NCBI RefSeq assembly: GCF_958298935.1
Contig: NC_084933.1
Span: 1,409,001-1,473,000 of the forward strand
Length of the DNA: 64,000 nt
Direction of reading: 5' to 3'
From: Phragmites australis
Taxonomy: Eukaryota > Streptophyta > Magnoliopsida > Poales > Poaceae
The notes below the pieces were generated by a model that saw only the letters and a program-made list of their open reading frames with translations, was not told the DNA's origin and made no database searches. Positions 33,530 through 44,869 of this stretch are shown here, in pieces (position 1 is the first letter of the stretch; every line of letters starts with the position of its first letter). The position numbers were made by a program, and so were the translations under genes.

Positions 33530-34110
33530 CGCCTAAGGGTGGTCTTCGAAGTTCTCTTGGGCCATGTTATGGATGCGATGGCTGTTGAGAGGTGCAGGGG
33601 GTCTTCAATGCGTCAGTTCAATCAATCGTAGAGGGGCCCTTCGACCAGGCCCTGGGTTGCAGCGTTAATGATCGACGACTCTGATATGCCTCTTATCTGG
33701 GCCTTGCTTTGGGAAACCTCCGGATGTAATCATGGAGGGTCTCACCTGGCTACTGCCTGACGGTGAATAGGCTCCCGGAGGTCATTGGTTCGACCAACGT
33801 GCTCTGAAAATTGTTGCACAACGCATCTAGGAGCTGGGCCCAGATGTAAATGGTCCAAGGATCTAGCGCCCAAAACCATCGGAAGGCTACTCCCTCCAGG
33901 GAAAGAGGGAAGCATTTGAACATAGTGACCTGCCTGCCTCCGTTGGCCTCTATGGTAAGGGCGTACGAGCGAACAAATTCCTCTATATCCAAATCACCCC
34001 TAGACACTTGCATAGCTTGGGGGTTCGGAACCCCTCCGGGAAGGGTACGCCCTACAAGTCTGTTTGCAGGGGAGAATCGTGGTCTAGTAATGGAGTCTTG
34101 CATTGACAGA
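33530..34110 (-). pseudogene. gag of element E, fused towards RT by deletion
   Basis: Capsid-type stretch MFKCFPLSLEGVAFRWFWAL, then WAQLLDALCNNFQS and ETLHDYIRRF. This is the Retrotrans_gag pattern of Tat elements. It is followed within 0.3 kb by pre-RT sequence, leaving no space for protease, so an internal deletion near 33500 is inferred. Stops and a frameshift are present. Confidence 0.7.
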
Positions 34111-34718
34111 CTCGAGGCTCTGGATCCTGCGTACCAGCTGCCGGTCGTGCGTGGTGGTGACGAGGGGCTGGGATGCCAAAGTTCCTGCCATCCCTCGGAG
34201 CCCTGACCAGCATAGCATTGGCCATTACGGGAGCAGCCGCGGTCAAGCCCGCGGGTTGCTGCGCGACTGCTGGTCGGCCATGGCGGTGTTCACGGTGATG
34301 GTTCCTATTGAGGCCCCTAGGGAGATAGCTGGGGTCTCGCTATGCTGATGTCGAAAGGCCATCAGGGCGGCTGGCCCCCTGGCGCCAGCCACAGCCGGGG
34401 TCGCGGTGGCTCTTGCAGCGATGATTTCAGCTACAGCCCCTAGGGACGCAGTTGGGGCCTCATTGTGCTACTGCTAGATGGCCTTCGAGACGGTGGGCCC
34501 CCTGGCGTTAGGCACAGCCCGGGTCGTGGCCAGGCTAGTGGTGGTCATAGGGCCCCCATTCCCCCAAGTTGGGGGCTGTCATTGGTGTATCGCAAGCTCG
34601 GTTGTAGTGGTCGTGTGGACCATCACACAGGCGTGGCTGAGGAGTCTACCGCCTATGCTGCGGCCTTGGTGGTCTTCTTTTTGGGTGATATCCAACTTCT
34701 CTAGTACTTCTATGTTCC
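34111..34718 (-). other. Leader and gag N-terminal remnant of element E
   Basis: GC-rich sequence with a roughly 110-bp imperfect direct repeat (around GGGGCCT...CTAGGGA, about 34310-34520). No continuous ORF. Confidence 0.4.
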
Positions 34719-34737
34719 TTCCCCATGGACGGCACGC
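34719..34737 (-). other. Primer-binding site of element E (degenerate)
   Basis: Minus strand GCGTGCCGTCCATGGGGAA abuts the LTR end. It resembles the TGGCGCCGTCTGTGGGGA site of related gypsy elements. Confidence 0.6.
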
Positions 34738-35471
34738 TGTTGGTGAAAAGAAAATGTGTTCCACGAACAAGTGCGGCGAGAGCCTCTTCTAGAGAGGAGA
34801 CTCAAGCTTGGAGAAGAAGTGGAGAGGAAGGCATACCAAATGTGTTGTTGATATTGATAAAAAAAGATATGTCCCTTAGCCTGATGGCCAAGGGTTTGTA
34901 CTTATATTGCCTTCAAGGTGCAAGTATAAAAGTTTGCCCTTGCAGAGATAGCAATACAAGACATCGCTATACCACATGGACCTAGGGCCGGTTGAATCAC
35001 ACAACCTAGGTCTAGGTAGAATACTTTTACCCCAACTTAGAAGATATTATGTACTATGGCAAATACAATAGTGCAAGTGGTCCTAAGGGCAATGTACTGG
35101 GCTGGCTGCCTATTACGGTGCCACACTTTCTAGGGTGTTAGGTTGGCAAGTACTTGCACTGGGATGTCAGGATAGCCTCCACTTGCATGGGTTTAAAATA
35201 CCTGTCACTTCCTTGCAGGCGAAGGACGTCTGGTGGGCCCCTTCTTGCTGATCTTTTGCCAGGACCTCACGACTCACCCTCCGAGCTTCGGGGAGGCTAC
35301 CCTGTCCTTCTGAGGACAGGGGCTCCAGAGAGCCCGCCCAGGCTTGGGAGGACAGGAGCTCTGGAGAGCCCCAGAGCCTAGAGACCTGAAAGGCCTTCAG
35401 AGATCCGTGATCCACAGGCGTAGGCTGGTGGAGCCAGGGACGTCGGGGGTCCTTAACGACAACCCCCAACA
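34738..35471 (-). repeat. 5' LTR of element E
   Basis: 734 bp, TGTTGGTGAAAAG at the left and CCCCCAACA at the right. Partner of the split LTR at 10406-12551. Confidence 0.85.
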
Positions 35472-35489
35472 GTATCTAAAAATGATATG

Positions 35490-36190
35490 TTTAGATTTAG
35501 ACTAGTACAAAAAATTCATCAGAATCGGTTTCAAAACCACATCAGAATAGGTTCTAAAACTGATTCTATGCAAGTGATTGTGATACTCAAGCATCAAAAT
35601 CAGTTGTTACCAATAACCGATTCTAATATTGTAATATCATAATCATTTTTTGCCAACAACCAATTATGATAATTACAAATCAGAATCAGTTTTTACCAAT
35701 AACCGCCTCTGATATATAATTATCATAATCGGTGTTAACTAAGAACCAATTCTAATATATCTTCACCCCTCAAAATAAAATTGCAATTATGTCTAGCCTC
35801 GGGAATCACTAGATATGCCCTCTGAAATTGAAACACCATTTATTTATCAAGACACACTATCTCAGAAAAGGCTATTACAGACGGATTTTAAACCCTATCA
35901 CAGACGATTATAGGTTCTGTATCTGCAAAAGTGTTTGTGATATTGATCTTGTTACAGACGGTTTCAGCTACATCTGTAATTGAGTTATACATAGACGGAT
36001 TCTTTTGGAAAACCGTCTATGAGTAGTAAGGATCACAGATGGGTTTAAACAAAATCGGTCCGTGAGTAGTAAGGATCATAGACAGGTTTAAACAAAATCC
36101 ATTTGTGAGTAGTAAGAGTCACATATGCTTTTTGTTTAAACATGTTTGTGTTAATTGTCATAGATGGAGTTTTTTTAATTAAAAAACCGT
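35490..36190. mobile_element. CACTA-like subterminal repeats and terminus
   Basis: 35500-35760 repeats AATCGGTT/AACCGATT and TCAGAATC words in both directions. At 35855 CACTATCTCAGAAAAGGC begins, a CACTA-type end. It is followed by repeated ACAGACGG and its complement (CCGTCTGT-like, for example at 36010) and by the phrase GAGTAGTAAGGATCA, which occurs at about 36020 and 36065. These are hallmarks of CACTA subterminal regions. No transposase and no matching TAGTG end were found, so this may be two fragments side by side. Confidence 0.5.
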
Positions 36191-36592
36191 ATGTGTGACC
36201 CTTTCCCCTATAAGCAATTTTGATGTTTGACTGTGATATGGCATACACACTTCACGATTCACAAATTAAACAACACATTGACACATTGTTCATAACATTG
36301 ATCACACATTATTTATAAGTTCAACACAGGTATTTACATATTACAAAGGTTAAGAACATCACACATTGTTTAGAACACATAAATCTAGCTAGCTACACAC
36401 AATCCCTAGATATACATCATTGGCGATGTTGTCTTTCAAAAGGATGACATAATAGACATCATGGTGATGCCGTCTTCCAGAAGGATGAAATGATCGACAT
36501 CATTTGTCGATCGACGCCGTTTGTCGCGCTTTGTAGCCCACGCGCTGCTGTCCCCGCGCCTTTGTAGCCCACACGCTGCTATCATGTTTTGC
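36191..36592. other. Possible continuation of CACTA element
   Basis: AT-rich sequence with repeated ACACATTG and GACATCAT words. No coding region. Confidence 0.3.
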
Positions 36593-36600
36593 TATATAAT
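36593..36600 (+). promoter_or_regulatory. TATA-box-like site before a purine-rich tract
   Basis: GCTATATAATGACAG followed about 30 bp later by a GA-rich stretch that looks like a 5' UTR. No ORF follows. Confidence 0.35.
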
Positions 36601-36624
36601 GACAGCGGGCTTCAGTTGAGAGCA

Positions 36625-36805
36625 GCAGCGCGAGAAGAGAGGAGAGGAGTAGCAGCACGCGGAGAGGAGAAGTGCCGCGAGGCGAGGAGGAGTAGCAGCG
36701 TGAGGAGAGGAGAAGCAGCACAAGGCGAGGAGGAGCAGTATCGCAAGGAGAGGAGAGGAGTAGTAGCACGAGAGGAGTAACCTAAGGAGGAGCAGCGCGA
36801 GTTAC
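36625..36805 (+). repeat. Purine-rich imperfect repeat (GAGGAG/AGCAGC)
   Basis: Words GAGGAGAGGAG and AGTAGCAGCA alternate over about 180 bp, almost without C/T on this strand. Confidence 0.75.
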
Positions 36806-36874
36806 AGTAATTACTTAGATTATATATTTAATTAATACTTAGATTAATAATAGTAATAGAGTAAGTAGATTATT

Positions 36875-36885
36875 TAATCCGTTCA
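36875..36885. repeat. LINE target-site duplication (left)
   Basis: TAATCCGTTCA; the partner TAATCCATTCA is at 37707-37717, 10 of 11 bases identical. Confidence 0.65.
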
Positions 36886-37706
36886 GGATATTCGAGTACA
36901 CCTTCCATTAGTGCCCTCACAGAATACTTGGATGTATGGGATATCTTGGCTGATGTCGTGCTTCAGCTAGAGGTGCAGGATGAACACCGGTGGAGGTTTA
37001 CAAAGTCCGAACAATATTCGGCCAAATCAGCATACAACACCTTCTTCCATGGTGCTATTCATTTTGAACCATGGAAACTCATATGGAAAACCTGGGCTCT
37101 GATGAAATGCTAATTCTTTCTATGGCTAGTTGTCCACAACCGTTGTTGGACGGCCGATCGTTTGGCTAAAAGGAGACTGCCTTATCCAGACAGATGCCCA
37201 CTTTGTGATCAAGCTGATGAATCCGTTCAACATATTTTAACCACATGTGTCTTCTCCAGACAGGTTTGGTTTCTTTTGTTCACATGTTTTGGCCTCCCAA
37301 ATGTTTCTCCTCAGCTAGACGACGCTAGTTTTAGTGATTGGTGGGTGAGGACATGCAACATGATTCCCAAACCAAAGAAGTGTGGGTTCAACTCGCTGGT
37401 GATTCTAGGGGCTTGGTTGTTATGGAAGCACCGTAACGATTGTGTCTTTAATGGTGCGGCGCCAAATGTCCTCAAAGTCATGTGCCAAGCTGAAGATGAG
37501 GCCCGGCTTTGGCGTGACGCGGGTGCTAAAGGCTTGTTGCAACTCATTGTGAATTGACCTTGGTGCTGTTATTTGTCGTTATGGTCGTTGTGTTCAGTTC
37601 GTGGCAAGTCCTTACGGGTGTGTGTATTTGGGTGCGCTTGAACCCTCTTTTATCCTCTCTTAATGCAATGATACGCAACTCTCCTGCGTGTTCGAGAAAC
37701 AAAAAA
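36886..37706 (+). pseudogene. 5'-truncated L1-type LINE, ORF2 C-terminal end
   Basis: The translation contains FTKSEQYSAKSAYNTFF, then NRCWTADRLAKRRLP and CPLCDQADESVQHILTTC, with a C-x2-C ... H-x4-C arrangement. This is the zf-RVT domain at the end of plant L1 ORF2. The frame continues to LLWKHRNDCVFNG and a stop at about 37557. One in-frame stop (TAA, 37111-37113) interrupts it. After the stop come a 3' UTR and an A-rich tail (AAACAAAAAA), bordered by 11-bp direct repeats. RT and endonuclease are absent, as expected from 5' truncation during target-primed integration. Confidence 0.85.
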
Positions 37707-37717
37707 TAATCCATTCA

Positions 37718-38824
37718 ATTACATTTATTTAATTATATTAATTTGATAAATTAGAGTACTTAGATTATTTACTTAGTTTGATTATAAAAATGACAGTATT
37801 TACGTAAATTAATCAGAGTTGTATGATTAATCAGATTAATTAGTTTTATTCAATTAATTTGATTAATTCAATTAGTTTGATTAATTAGCTTAATCACTTA
37901 GGTTTAGTGGAAACGTGGAAGATAGTGTGCAGTAGCAGCAAAGATGCATGGTGGTGGGCCCCACATGGCCATGGGCGCCTCCCCTCCTAGTGGCACTTTC
38001 TGCAAGTGGTGGCGTAGGGTGATCGCGTGGTGGATGCATGCTCTCCATAGGTGTAAGTATGGTGTCGGTGTAATGACAAGAAAGAGAGGAAAAAAAGAAA
38101 AGAAAGGAAAAAGAGAAAGAAAATAAATTTTAGAAAGATTCAAAAAACTTGGGTTCAACAGAAAGATTTGATTAAATAAATTGCCAAATTGAAATTTTGC
38201 AAAGTGAATTCTAGCAAAAAAGCAATAATACTTATTAAATATTTAATCACAATAGTTGTATACTAATACTTAGGTAATGTTTATTAAATATTTTAATTCA
38301 ACCTTAAGTATTAATAATTTCATTTGAATTCAATATTAATGATTTAATTAGCATTGTTAATTTACTAAAATGTAAATAATTAGTTGTGTATCATACATAC
38401 ATCTAACGAGTTATTTTATTACATATACGTTTGTTTAGCAGATACAATATGACTTTCCATATTTATTATGGAGAATATCCCGTAGTTTAGCACTAAAGGC
38501 TCGTAATAATTTAGAATTGCTAGCACGTAGAGAGTCCAGTTGAGCTACCTATTGACCTAGATGGCCTGAAATCACATGTTATGAGCCTTTTATGTGTGAA
38601 CTAATAGTCCCATACTGTTGTCCTAGAGGGTGTGCGGCCATGGCTTGTTCCAAATAGCTCGATCGTTGCCAATACGTTGCTCGAGATGAAAAAGAACAAT
38701 GCATGGGCTTTGTACTCATGCAAGGCATTGGAGAACTTTTAAATGGGGGTGTACGTAATTGTGCCACGACTGGTGCAAGGTGATGCAATGACTAGCGTGG
38801 AAGGATCAAAGCAGCATGTGATGC
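37718..38824. other. AT-rich intergenic DNA
   Basis: Holds many ATTAATTTGATTAATT-type words (37780-37900) and long AT-rich runs. A Mutator terminus may lie here but no long inverted repeat could be matched by eye. Confidence 0.35.
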
Positions 38825-40989
38825 ATGAAAGAGGAGGGAGGGCCTGTCAGGGAGAGCAGTTTTTGTAGAGAGGGTGCTGGAGTGGACCCTTCTGAGGTAG
38901 ATGCGGGATGCATGGACGATGAAGCTAGTGGTAGTAGGGATGAAGAAGCTTCTAACAATGATGACCCGGTGCCGGCGATCCAGTACTATCGTGGTGATGG
39001 GCTACTGAATTATGTCATCGTTGAGTATAACACCTTATCTAACTGAGGATACTAGAATAGCGACATGCAGCTCAGACAATGGTTTCGTAATAGGGGGGAG
39101 GTCATCCACTTTATTAGCAATTGTGCTATAATGACAAGAAGAGACCATAATTGCGCTCGGTCTAACCCTACGAAGTATGAGGTCAGGTGTATCAAGCACA
39201 TGAATTGTCCTTACTTTGTACGGGCACATAAGCCAAAATACAAGAACTATTTTGTGATCAATAGACACACCCCACATACATGTAGTGAAGAGGTTGTTAG
39301 GAATGTGAGCCACACCATTGATGCAAGGTTCGTACCCCAACTCCTCATCACCCTTGTTGGCACGGACATATGTTTGTCACCAAAATCAATTATGGGGAGG
39401 TACAAACTAAGATGGGTATATTGATCAATTACCACACCTCGTGGCGAGTGAAGCAGAAGGCATTGAAGATGCTGTTTGAAAGCTTTGAAGAGTCTTACAA
39501 TTATGCTCTGAGGCTACTGCAAAAGATTGCCATGACGAATGCAAGGACTCAGTGGACCATAGCGGATGAGCCGATCAAGCTAGAGGATGGGTCATATAGC
39601 AGCACTAACCGATACCTCATTAGGTTTTTCTAGTAATTTGGACAATGCATCAAAGCTTTCAGACATTGCAAGCCGGTTGTATGCGTGGATGCCACATTTC
39701 TGAGCGGTAAGTACCATGGTACCCTTATGACAGCAATGGCGGTGGATGCAAATAATCATATCATTCCTCTCGCCTTTGCAATGGTTGAGAGTGAGAACAA
39801 TGATGGTTGTGGTTCCTCACCTTGGTGAGGACATGTGTCATGGGCAATAGGGAACGAGTTTGCATTATCTCAAACCGCAACAAGGTCCTTCTGAATGCGT
39901 TGGACGTGCTACATTATAGCACAAACAACTCCATTGCATGGCCTGATGTGGAGAGAAGATGGTGCATGCGACACTTGGACACGAACCTGTACACAAGGTA
40001 CCGCAGCAAGTCTCTTGTAAAGAGATTCAAAGGGTTGTGTCTTCAGAACCAACAGATGAAGTTCAACGAAATTTGGAGAGAGTTAAATGATGCCACTTGC
40101 AAGATGACGGCAGAGCAGAAAGCACAGGAGGACCATCTGTGGACACAAATGGTTAGGGGCCAAACTATCATTAGTCGTTCATGTCCTATGTTTAGCCAAT
40201 GGATAGCAGGGAAGCCGACGGAGCATTGGGCCCTAATCCATGACACTGACGATGTCATGTTAGCACATAGAATTTTAATGATCATATTTTACCCTTTCTT
40301 ATGCAAATAGGCCTTCTAAAATTATTGTATCCCATGTTAGGTACACCATCATGACAACGAATATAGCAGAGGCGTTCAACAATATCCTCAAGGGAGTACA
40401 AGGCCTCCCGTTGTGTACCATCATTAAGCTCACATTCTATAGAACGATGGACTACTTTCAAGACTGTGGTACTACTGCTATGAAGTGCAGCATGCGGTTC
40501 GCACCTAGGGTGGAGGCAATCATATCCAGGAGGAGGAACAAGGCACACTCTAGTCGGACGAGGATCTACGACCTAGCCAACAATGAATTCAAGGTCATGT
40601 GCCGCCGTAGGTATGCTTCAGGGTGTAGCACAGGGGACACTGTGCAGCTATGTCAACTTGGGTCCCACGAGGTGAAGTGCACATGCAATAAGCCAAAACT
40701 GCATCATATCTTGTGCTTGCATGTCTTAGCCGCTTGCAGGGACATGGGCGACAACGATGGATTATAGTACGAATCATTGTACTTCATGATTGATGCATTA
40801 AGGAGCACATTTCTTCCAAAGATGCTGTCTTTCAACATTGGAAGGAGCTACAAAGCATTCGACGGGCCTAAGTGGGTACCTTATCCCCGAGCACAACGCA
40901 CGGATCCTGGAAGGCCTACATCCATGAGGCTGCAAGGTGACATGGATGAAGCAGATGATATTGACGGCTTACGCAAGTACAAACTTTGA
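38825..40989 (+). pseudogene. Mutator-like (MURA) transposase
   Basis: Domains in order: acidic N-terminus (EASGSRDEEASNNDDPVP); MuDR DNA-binding part (YEVRCIKHMNCPYFVRAH, about 39175); the MULE core with YNYALRLLQKI (about 39500), VVCVDATFLSGKYHGTL (about 39675) and AMVESENNDG; then VCIISNRNKVLLNAL (about 39857); and a SWIM zinc finger CTCNKPKLHHILCLHVLA (about 40680). The first catalytic Asp is present, but the second, normally in a SDR motif, is Asn. Stops at 39044, 39631 and 40308 and at least two frameshifts break it. It would bind MULE ends and cut them; it is dead. It is followed by the plant-mobile-domain gene. Confidence 0.85.
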
Positions 40990-41368
40990 AGTTTGCTCTT
41001 TGAAATTATTCATAGACATGGTTTGTATATTGTTATTCACCTATTAGTTGTACTAATTATTTTGTAATATATCATATGGTAATGGAATCACAGATGATGT
41101 TTTTTTATTGAACCATGCAGCTTGTTATTTACCTATTTATTGAACCATGAAGCCTGCAATATATTCTAATTTGTTATTCACCTTTAAATCATTATCATGG
41201 CTCATGGTGGTCTTCCCGAGCTTCTTTAGTAGCGATATGATGAGAACCATAGGGGAAGGATGATTTTCACAGGGCAGCAGATACCACAATTATATGTGCT
41301 TCTTAATTGCCACGATAATTTTCTACTAACTCAGTAGATGTATTACATACCTTTTGCAGTTGCTTTCA
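40990..41368. other. Spacer between MURA and PMD genes
   Basis: AT-rich, likely the 3' UTR of the transposase gene. It has two copies of TTATTGAACCATG about 40 bp apart. Confidence 0.4.
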
Positions 41369-41371
41369 TTA

Positions 41372-43590
41372 TGAGCACGAGGCACTTGTATGGGCAGGAT
41401 TACTACCTTTCGCTCTCATGATGACCGGAGCTCCCATAGCGGGCGGTGGCAGTACACCTCTCCCACTGGTTGAGGAGCCACTGCTTATAGGTCTCGTCGA
41501 CCAGTGGCATCCTAAGACGCACACGTTCCACTTTCCTTTTGGCGAGATGGACGTAACATTGAGGGATGTGGCCATGCTGACTGGGCTGCCAATCAGGGGC
41601 GCCCAACTAGTAGTTTCGCATAGCAAAGGAGCAGTGGAAGGGTTACGTTGAGGGAAAGTAATTATTTCTTTATGTAATGCACTTCAAAGGTTATAGTGCT
41701 ATTCAAGCTTCATTGACCCTCTGCATCTTGTAGGTTTGGTGAGCAATATGATATGAAGGATGCTGGGATCTCCATGTCCTCGATTCATAGGCTGTCATAG
41801 TTCAACCCATACCCACCGGATGTAGACGAGGCTACAGTTATGCAGCATTATGAGGTTTACTTGTACAGCCTGCTGGGAGGCATCATGTTCTGCAACATGA
41901 TAGACGATTATGTTATCCCCCATATTGTATGGTTAGCGAGTCATCTCGCATCACATCCTTATGAGCCGACATCTTATAGTTAAGGATTTGCTATGTTGGC
42001 TACAATCTAAAGAGGATTGTGTGCTGCAACCCAGCGGTCAAAGAAGAAGGGATCTGTTATAGGCTACCTACACCTCTTACAGCTATGGAGCTAAGAGTAC
42101 CTCATGATTTGTCAGCCTTAGGTGCTCCAGAGCTACTATCCAGTCCCCATCTCTGATGGCATTGCAGATGACATGAGTCCTACGATGGGGTATCGATGGA
42201 TTCATGCCAGGTTGAGATGGAGCCAGCAGCAAGACTATGGTCGCTGCTCCCGGGTGATCAGTGATCTGGACTTCCTCAGCATTGATCTCTTGGAGTGGGA
42301 TCCATGGCGTATGGCACGAGTGGTCAAAATTCCGATTGGAGGGCTCATTGTATCCTCTTGTTGGCATGACTCAGACTTATGGATGACCATATAGTTCTTG
42401 TTTTACATGAATAACATGGAGTATATTCTCCTGAGCGTGTACAGAGGCAGTTCGGTTACTGACAGGTGGTGCCACTACCTCCCCCACAAGACGCCAGACA
42501 GGCACACAAGTGTATTATTGTAGGTAGCATTAGTACGTTAGGTGATCCATATTAACAAATTATAACTGTTTATGTCACGTACAAGAGGAGCACACAGGGG
42601 GCGAAGGCATGTAGGACTGGGCATCCGTGAATGCCGAGCATGTACAAAGGTGGACGAAGTCAGTTATGGTGGATGTCATCATTCCAGCTGGACAATACGA
42701 TGACGCCATGTACTGGAGTACCTTTTGTGGTACCGTCCATGCACATGTGTCACCTTACTCAGTGGACTTGTAGAGCCGGCCCCCAGACCCTTCCCCGAGG
42801 ATCGTGCCTACCTTGTTCATATTGTGGTAAGTGATGCGGTACTTATAACAATTTTTATTGGTTCAACCTCTTTATTACTGACATGGCCCTCATCTTATAC
42901 AAACTGAAGAGGCATACGAGATGCATATGCAGGCGGAGCAAGCTTGTGGGGAAGCAAGCGGGTCATCAACGCGGAGGGATCGGAACCCTCTCCGGGACTA
43001 CATGAGGACGAGAGGGTCCTGCTTCCTTTCTGCTATACGTGGTTTAGGTGGTTGTGCCCCGCATTGGAGGGGGTATGACCTACCAGCCATGGACTTGTCC
43101 CATGCCTCCCACAGCATGTGCTCATCCAGTGCTCGTGACGAACCCGTTCAGGCATAGTCGCAAGAGGCACCTTCGGCTTCAGAACATCATGTGTCACGTC
43201 CGATGCTGAGGACGAGAAGAGCATGTAGGCTCCTGAGCTCGAGCAGTGTACACTGGGTTCACAGGCCTCGCAGTGGACACAGCCTCCTCAGACTACAATG
43301 ACATCTCTGCCTGCAGCATCGACTCATCATGAGGACATCATTGACTGCACGAAACAAACGCCTGACTGAAGTGGCACACATGATTTTGATTGGGCTACTA
43401 CAATGCAAGCCACAAGCTTCACCGATCTCCTCAGCAGACAATACCCCCAATATCTCGATGCACCTGGGGGTTCACAGTGCTACCAGCAGGGTGAGCCTTT
43501 GGCACACTGGACTCCATCGGAGCACGTTATAGGGGCGTCCACACTTCCGCATGAGGATCCTTCGTCATGGTACATGCAACCAAGTTAGTA
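41372..43590 (+). pseudogene. Plant mobile domain (PMD) protein, MULE-associated
   Basis: The reading starts ATGAGCACGAGGCAC, then in another frame gives LIGLVDQWHPKTHTFHFPFG, GEMDVTLRDVAMLTGLPIRG and, after stops, ARLRWSQQQDYGRCSR, LLEWDPWRM and RNPLRDYMRTRG. This is the pattern of the 'aminotransferase-like, plant mobile domain' family (MAIN/MAIL1 relatives and transposon copies). PMD genes next to MURA genes are known in plant Mutator-like elements. The original function in the transposon is not established. Several stops and frameshifts, some probably at introns (for example near 41650-41735), make it a pseudogene or a multi-exon gene with damage. Confidence 0.7.
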
Positions 43591-43779
43591 GGTCTGGATA
43601 TACGTTTGGTGGGGGCCCCGCATGGGGAACGATGATGATGATGGGCAAGGGCACATGAGGCAAGGGCCAGCGTAGGCTGCTGGGATGAGGGCCACATATC
43701 CGCCAAATGCTTACACTCCTAGGGATTGCGTGTGTTGTCGTCATTGTTGAGTAGCCAGTGCAGTTGTCCATTGCACTTG

Positions 43780-44243
43780 TTCATGACATATGGACTATTC
43801 ACTTTAATGTAGTAGTCATCCCTATTATGTTTTATTCACTGTATTGTTAAAGTAATTACTTTTAATTTATTTAATATTTGTCAAATAATTATGGTACATA
43901 ACTTTATTTCTTAGTTATTTCTTAAGCATTGTTACATATTAATTATGATATTTAATACTAGTTTAATGTTTTTTATATTAACGTAGTATCAAAGCATAAT
44001 TTTTTCCAACATGTGAAAAGCATCACTTAGCCGCTTTCGAACGTATCAGCGTGCCATCCTGTCAGGCAATAAATTGTTGGCTTGAAACTTTCCACATCAA
44101 AATCATTCACACATGAATATAACGTTACATGACAGGGTACAATTTATTCAATTACAAACAACATGGTACAATGAAATATTACATTAGGCTAAGGTAGTTC
44201 TAGTCATACAGAAATGACAACATATGTAGCATACGGCACATGA
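43780..44243. other. AT-rich spacer
   Basis: No recognisable feature. It may contain the 3' UTRs of the two convergent Mutator-associated genes. Confidence 0.35.
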
Positions 44244-44286
44244 ATGCCTTTCATGAATTACATTGGCGGTAACAAACTCAATGGTC

Positions 44287-44780
44287 TGCACTTGTTGAAC
44301 TACCTTTCCCACGAGATGACTTTTCCTTCCCTGCCTCCCACTTCGCAAAGCCCTCACCCATTTTCTTCAACCTCTCCTTTGTCTCCTCCAATTGTCGCTT
44401 CATCTCGAGATCTTCCATGTCCCATTTGTTCACAGGTTCACCCATTCCTTGTCCTCGGCTTTGATGTCAATGTCAATCCACATTATGAGGTCACAAAGCC
44501 TAATGGATGACTATACGCACGATTTAGTTACTTTCCAGATCAAAAGTTGATGGATCATGCAAAATATGACATAAATTAAATACCCATGACACACGGACGA
44601 AGGATCAAAGTTTGAACACCGGAAGAATCTCCTCCCATAGGCTTCGAGCTCATGGGATACCTCCATTTCGCATGTAGTACCTTACTTACACAACGGCGGT
44701 GGTATAGCAAACGTATGCATACTAGAGCTCGCCATCTCTTTGCTTTGTCTTGTGTTTGGGGCAGGGATAACATACGCAGT
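44287..44780 (-). pseudogene. GRF-type zinc-finger protein fragment
   Basis: Minus-strand reading from about 44680 gives SHELEAYGRRFFRCSNFD, then an intron-like gap (GTATTTAATT donor near 44585, TTAG acceptor near 44508), then LCDLIMWIDI. GR-x-F-x-C ... C-x5-W-x-D is the core of the GRF zinc finger. The tail MKRQLEETKERLKKMGE is a coiled coil ending near 44290, as in many small grass GRF proteins linked to Mutator elements. The first Cys ligands are not clear and frames shift, so it is probably broken. Confidence 0.5.
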
Positions 44781-44869
44781 TCAGCATTGCCTTTTATAGT
44801 CGTTCATATCATCACTTGCAAACACACATTGTTGCAACCACACCCTAATGCCAGAATAGTACCTTTTTT

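Larger units (their letters stand above)
10406..35471 (-). mobile_element. Nested Tat-type gypsy retrotransposon 'E' (LTR to LTR)
   Basis: Two LTRs of one family, starting TGTTG(C/G)TGAAA and ending CCCCCAACA, lie at 10406-12551 and 34738-35471. A primer-binding-site-like sequence faces inward from the right LTR and a polypurine tract faces inward from the left LTR, so both belong to one minus-strand element. Flanking 5-bp direct repeats are GTATT/GTATC. Insertions recognised inside it are a copia solo LTR, element B1 with its own solo LTR, and element D with its own solo LTR. Removing them leaves about 8.2 kb. The remaining parts, in sense order, are gag, RT, integrase, minisatellite, antisense ORF and 3' UTR. 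Protease and RNase H appear deleted and catalytic residues are mutated, so it is not autonomous. Confidence 0.75.
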
